Position numbers and translations under genes: made by a program
Origin: Bdellovibrionota bacterium
GTDB lineage: Bacteria > Bdellovibrionota > Bdellovibrionia > Bdellovibrionales > JAEYZS01
Direction of reading: 5' to 3'
DNA: 34,662 bases
Assembly (NCBI GenBank): GCA_963169805.1
Contig: CAUJDY010000147.1
Span: 1-34,662, forward strand
Notes under the pieces: model-generated
The model's database searches: none
What the model saw: the letters and a program-made list of their open reading frames with translations, nothing else
What the model was told of the DNA's origin: nothing
Part shown: piece by piece, positions 32,294 to 34,662 of the stretch
Layout: every line of letters starts with the position of its first letter
Position numbering within the stretch: position 1 is the stretch's first letter

Positions 32294-34410
32294 TCCGCTC
32301 TCTCCTTTTTACCCATTGCCTGTAAATAAGCTATCAAAGCGACAATTTCTTTTTCCTCTAGCTTAGGATCTTCAACACCATTTTGCTTAAGATCTTCAAC
32401 AATACTCATTGCCTGCTTTTGTGCATCAAGATCGGCTTGAGCAAGCTGCTCATCAGTATATGGAACGCCCAAGCTTTGCATCACCGATAATTTTTTTCTC
32501 AAGACCAAGTAGTCTGTCTTTTTAGTATAAAGCCACGGATAATTAGGCATAATAGATCCCGGTGTTGTAGAGCGCGGATCCATCATGTGTCTATAGTGCC
32601 AGAGATTCGGGTATTTACCACCCGATCTAGCTAGATCAGGTCCTGTTCTTTTAGATCCCCATTGAAACGGACGATCCCACATAGATTCTTCAATGGTTGA
32701 AGCCGGACCATACCTTAAAACTTCAGCAGAAAGTTTTCGAATCATTTGAGAGTGACATGTATAACAACCTTCACGAATGTAAATATCACGCCCAGCCAGC
32801 TCAAGAGCAGAATATGGATCCGTTACTCTAGCAGGTTCTACATATTTATGAAGTGATAACGTTGGAATAATTTCCACAATTGAACCCACAGCAATAGCAA
32901 TAAAGGAAAGCACACTAAAAACGAGTCCCATTCCCTCTAATTTTTTATGAGTTGTTTCTCCTGACGAAGATTCAAAATTTGGTTTTAATGCCGCGTAAGT
33001 TGGCTCTTTTTGATCTTTAGGAGCTGTCTTGAGTGTCTTCCAAATATTGTATGCCATAAGGATAAATCCTGCAAGATAGAGGACCCCTCCTAGTGCCCGA
33101 ACCCAGTACAACGGAACAATACGAGTTACAGTTTCAACAAAATCTGGATAAACGAGTTTTCCATTTTCATTAACTGCATGCCACATAAGCCCTTGAGTAA
33201 TACCAGCCGATACCATGGAAATGTAATAAAGAAGAATACCAACAAGACCTAACCAAAAATGGGTTGTTGCTAACTTTAAGCTATACAGCTTTGTACTCCA
33301 TAGCTTTGGAACTAAATAATAAATCATTGCAAAAGAAAGAAATCCGTTCCAACCAAGAGCCCCACTATGAACGTGTCCAATAATCCAGTCGGTGTAGTGT
33401 CCAACCGCACTTACGCTTTTGATAGACAGCAATGGCCCTTCAAAGGTTGCCATTCCATAAAAAGTGATAGCTGCGACCATGAACTTAACAAGAGGATCTG
33501 TGCGCAATAAATGCCAAGCACCTCTTAACGTAAGCAGACCATTGATCATTCCTCCCCAACTTGGAGCCCATAACATCAAAGAAAAAATCATCCCTAAAGT
33601 TTGAGCCCAATCTGGTAGAGCTGTATATAAAAGGTGATGAGGTCCCGCCCAGATATAAATAAATACGAGAGACCAAAAATGAATGATTGAAAGTCTGTAA
33701 GAGTAAACAGGTCGATCTGCAATTTTGGGCATAAAGTAATACATGAGCCCCAAAAATGGTGTCGTTAAGAAGAATGCAACTGCATTATGCCCGTACCACC
33801 ATTGAACAAGTGCATCTTGAATTCCCGCATAAACTGGGTAGCTCTTTAAAAAAGTGACAGGAAGTTCAATCGAATTGACTATATGTAAAACTGCGACAGT
33901 GATAATTGTTGCAATATAAAACCAAATTGCAACATACATATGTTTTTCTCGACGCTTCTTTATTGTTCCAAAAAAGTTGATTGCAAAAACAACCCAAACA
34001 AGCGTGATTGCGATATCAATCGGCCACTCTAACTCTGCATATTCCTTTGACTGCGAATAACCCAACGGAAGAGTTATTGCTGCCGCTACAATGATTAACT
34101 GCCAACCCCAAAAATGAATTCGACCTAATAAATCAGAGAATAAACGAGCTTTTAATAATCTTTGCGTTGAATAATAAATACCTGCAAAAATAGCATTCCC
34201 TGCAAATGCAAAAATTGCCGCGTTTGTGTGGAGAGGTCTTAGCCTACCAAATGTCAGGTATTCGGAGTTTAGATTAAGAGGCCAGTAAGCAAGTTGTAGT
34301 GCTGCCAGCAACCCAAAGAGAAAGGCGGCTCCCGCCCATATCATTGTTGCCAATAAAAACTTCTTTACGATGTCATCATCGTAAGAAAAGTATTCATAAT
34401 TCTGATTCAT
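32290..34410 (-). CDS. ccoNO: fused cbb3 oxidase subunits I and II (CcoN-CcoO)
   Basis: One 706-residue frame joins the catalytic subunit CcoN to the mono-haem cytochrome CcoO. In the CcoN part the haem and CuB ligands are visible: His61 (RLRPLHTN), His208 (WWYGHN), His258-His259 (AGPHHLLY) and His346/His348 (GHVHSGALG). After a linker near 470-490 (long-form numbering), CcoO has a membrane helix, Cys549-x-x-Cys552-His553 (EGCYTCHSQMIR) and GSIMPNYPW with the axial Met. The fusion replaces two separate genes. ATG 34410 has GGAG six bases upstream; ATGs nearer 34437 lie further inside ccoS and lack this site. The enzyme reduces O2 at low concentration and pumps protons. Confidence 0.96.
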   Translation of the reverse strand: MNQNYEYFSYDDDIVKKFLLATMIWAGAAFLFGLLAALQLAYWPLNLNSEYLTFGRLRPLHTNAAIFAFAGNAIFAGIYYSTQRLLKARLFSDLLGRIHFWGWQLIIVAAAITLPLGYSQSKEYAELEWPIDIAITLVWVVFAINFFGTIKKRREKHMYVAIWFYIATIITVAVLHIVNSIELPVTFLKSYPVYAGIQDALVQWWYGHNAVAFFLTTPFLGLMYYFMPKIADRPVYSYRLSIIHFWSLVFIYIWAGPHHLLYTALPDWAQTLGMIFSLMLWAPSWGGMINGLLTLRGAWHLLRTDPLVKFMVAAITFYGMATFEGPLLSIKSVSAVGHYTDWIIGHVHSGALGWNGFLSFAMIYYLVPKLWSTKLYSLKLATTHFWLGLVGILLYYISMVSAGITQGLMWHAVNENGKLVYPDFVETVTRIVPLYWVRALGGVLYLAGFILMAYNIWKTLKTAPKDQKEPTYAALKPNFESSSGETTHKKLEGMGLVFSVLSFIAIAVGSIVEIIPTLSLHKYVEPARVTDPYSALELAGRDIYIREGCYTCHSQMIRKLSAEVLRYGPASTIEESMWDRPFQWGSKRTGPDLARSGGKYPNLWHYRHMMDPRSTTPGSIMPNYPWLYTKKTDYLVLRKKLSVMQSLGVPYTDEQLAQADLDAQKQAMSIVEDLKQNGVEDPKLEEKEIVALIAYLQAMGKKERAE

Positions 34411-34564
34411 GGTTAACTCCTTTTCGTTCATCATCATGTAACATTCTAAGTGCTGGTGTCTCTAAATCGTCAAACTGACCTTGGTGATTCGCCCACAAAA
34501 ATCCTAATAAAAAAATAATCCCCAATAAAAAAGCAAATGGCACTAGCAAAAATAAAATATTCAT
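34394..34564 (-). CDS. ccoS: cbb3 oxidase assembly protein CcoS
   Basis: The 56-residue protein has one N-terminal helix (NILFLLVPFAFLLGIIFLLGF) followed by WANHQGQFDDLETPALRML, the CcoS signature (W-x(5)-G-Q-[FY]-D-D-L-x-x-P). CcoS is needed for haem and copper insertion into the oxidase. ATG 34564 overlaps the ccoI stop (ATGA); an in-frame TTG lies at 34579. The 3' end overlaps the ccoNO start by 17 bases. Confidence 0.93.
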   Translation of the reverse strand: MNILFLLVPFAFLLGIIFLLGFLWANHQGQFDDLETPALRMLHDDERKGVNHESEL

Positions 34565-34662
34565 CGCGAGTATCTCCAAGTATTTAATAGTATTGCAACC
34601 GAGCTAAGTGGCATAAGAAGTGCAGCCATCAAAGGATTAATATATCCCAGTAAAGCAAGTAC
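34561..34662 (-). CDS. ccoI: copper-transporting P-type ATPase CcoI, C-terminal end only
   Basis: The last 33 codons are present: LALLGYINPLMAALLMPLSS, then VAILLNTWRYSR. This matches the final membrane helices of Cu-exporting P1B ATPases (GxxxPLxAAxxMxxSSxxVxxNxxR). The stop overlaps the ccoS start by ATGA. CcoI brings copper across the membrane for the oxidase. The position before ccoS fits the common ccoGHIS-type gene order; the rest of the gene lies to the right of the window. Confidence 0.88.
   Translation of the reverse strand, partial: VLALLGYINPLMAALLMPLSSVAILLNTWRYSR

Overview
The window comes from a low-GC Gram-negative bacterium. LPS assembly (lptE) and Kdo synthesis (kdsC, kdsA) genes show an outer membrane. 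A fused CcoN-CcoO oxidase, a gene of the TIGR02147/DUF4423 type, a PilZ protein and many small membrane proteins suggest the Bdellovibrionota (Bdellovibrio and relatives). That placement is inferred from gene content only. Nearly all of the sequence is chromosomal housekeeping with very tight gene packing; no insertion sequence, prophage or CRISPR array was seen.

Layout. 1-1700: a 7TM-HD phosphohydrolase running off the left edge. 1961-4878: mazG, then murJ on the other strand sharing a 34-bp perfect-stem terminator, then rpsT with a TTG start. 4894-6922: lptE-holA-PilZ on the minus strand; a pseudoknot-like element covers the PilZ start codon. 7005-10954: a two-gene serine-biosynthesis module, purA behind an odd GC-rich leader, and tRNA-Lys plus tRNA-Glu with their promoter and terminator. 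11017-13376: a clsB-type phospholipid synthase followed by two decayed genes fused by an apparent deletion (a ybhP nonsense mutant and a frameshifted TIGR02147 remnant). 13650-15877: DEAD-box helicase, glutathione transferase and hotdog thioesterase.

15874-20120: the most system-like accessory region. It is a four-gene minus-strand run (type III polyketide synthase, FAD oxidoreductase, YceI-like periplasmic protein, nitroreductase-fold flavoprotein) facing a divergent membrane-anchored LuxR-type regulator. This looks like a lipid-quinone, alkylresorcinol or pyrone pathway with its own regulator. 20127-21712: a compact cassette of DCC/DUF393, a four-helix membrane protein, OsmC and DUF2805, headed by a 38-bp perfect palindrome and divergent from a DUF4442 gene.

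21805-26777: a small penicillin-binding transpeptidase, an NSUN-type RNA methyltransferase, a DUF4010 membrane protein, and a TetR-esterase pair divergent from a DinB-like gene across a 30-bp palindromic operator. 27422-29515: kdsC, kdsA (Asp at the residue that separates metal from non-metal enzymes) and a TerC protein. 29520-34662: a minus-strand cbb3 oxidase operon, ccoI-ccoS-ccoNO-ccoQ-ccoP-ccoG-TauE-like, in which most neighbours overlap.
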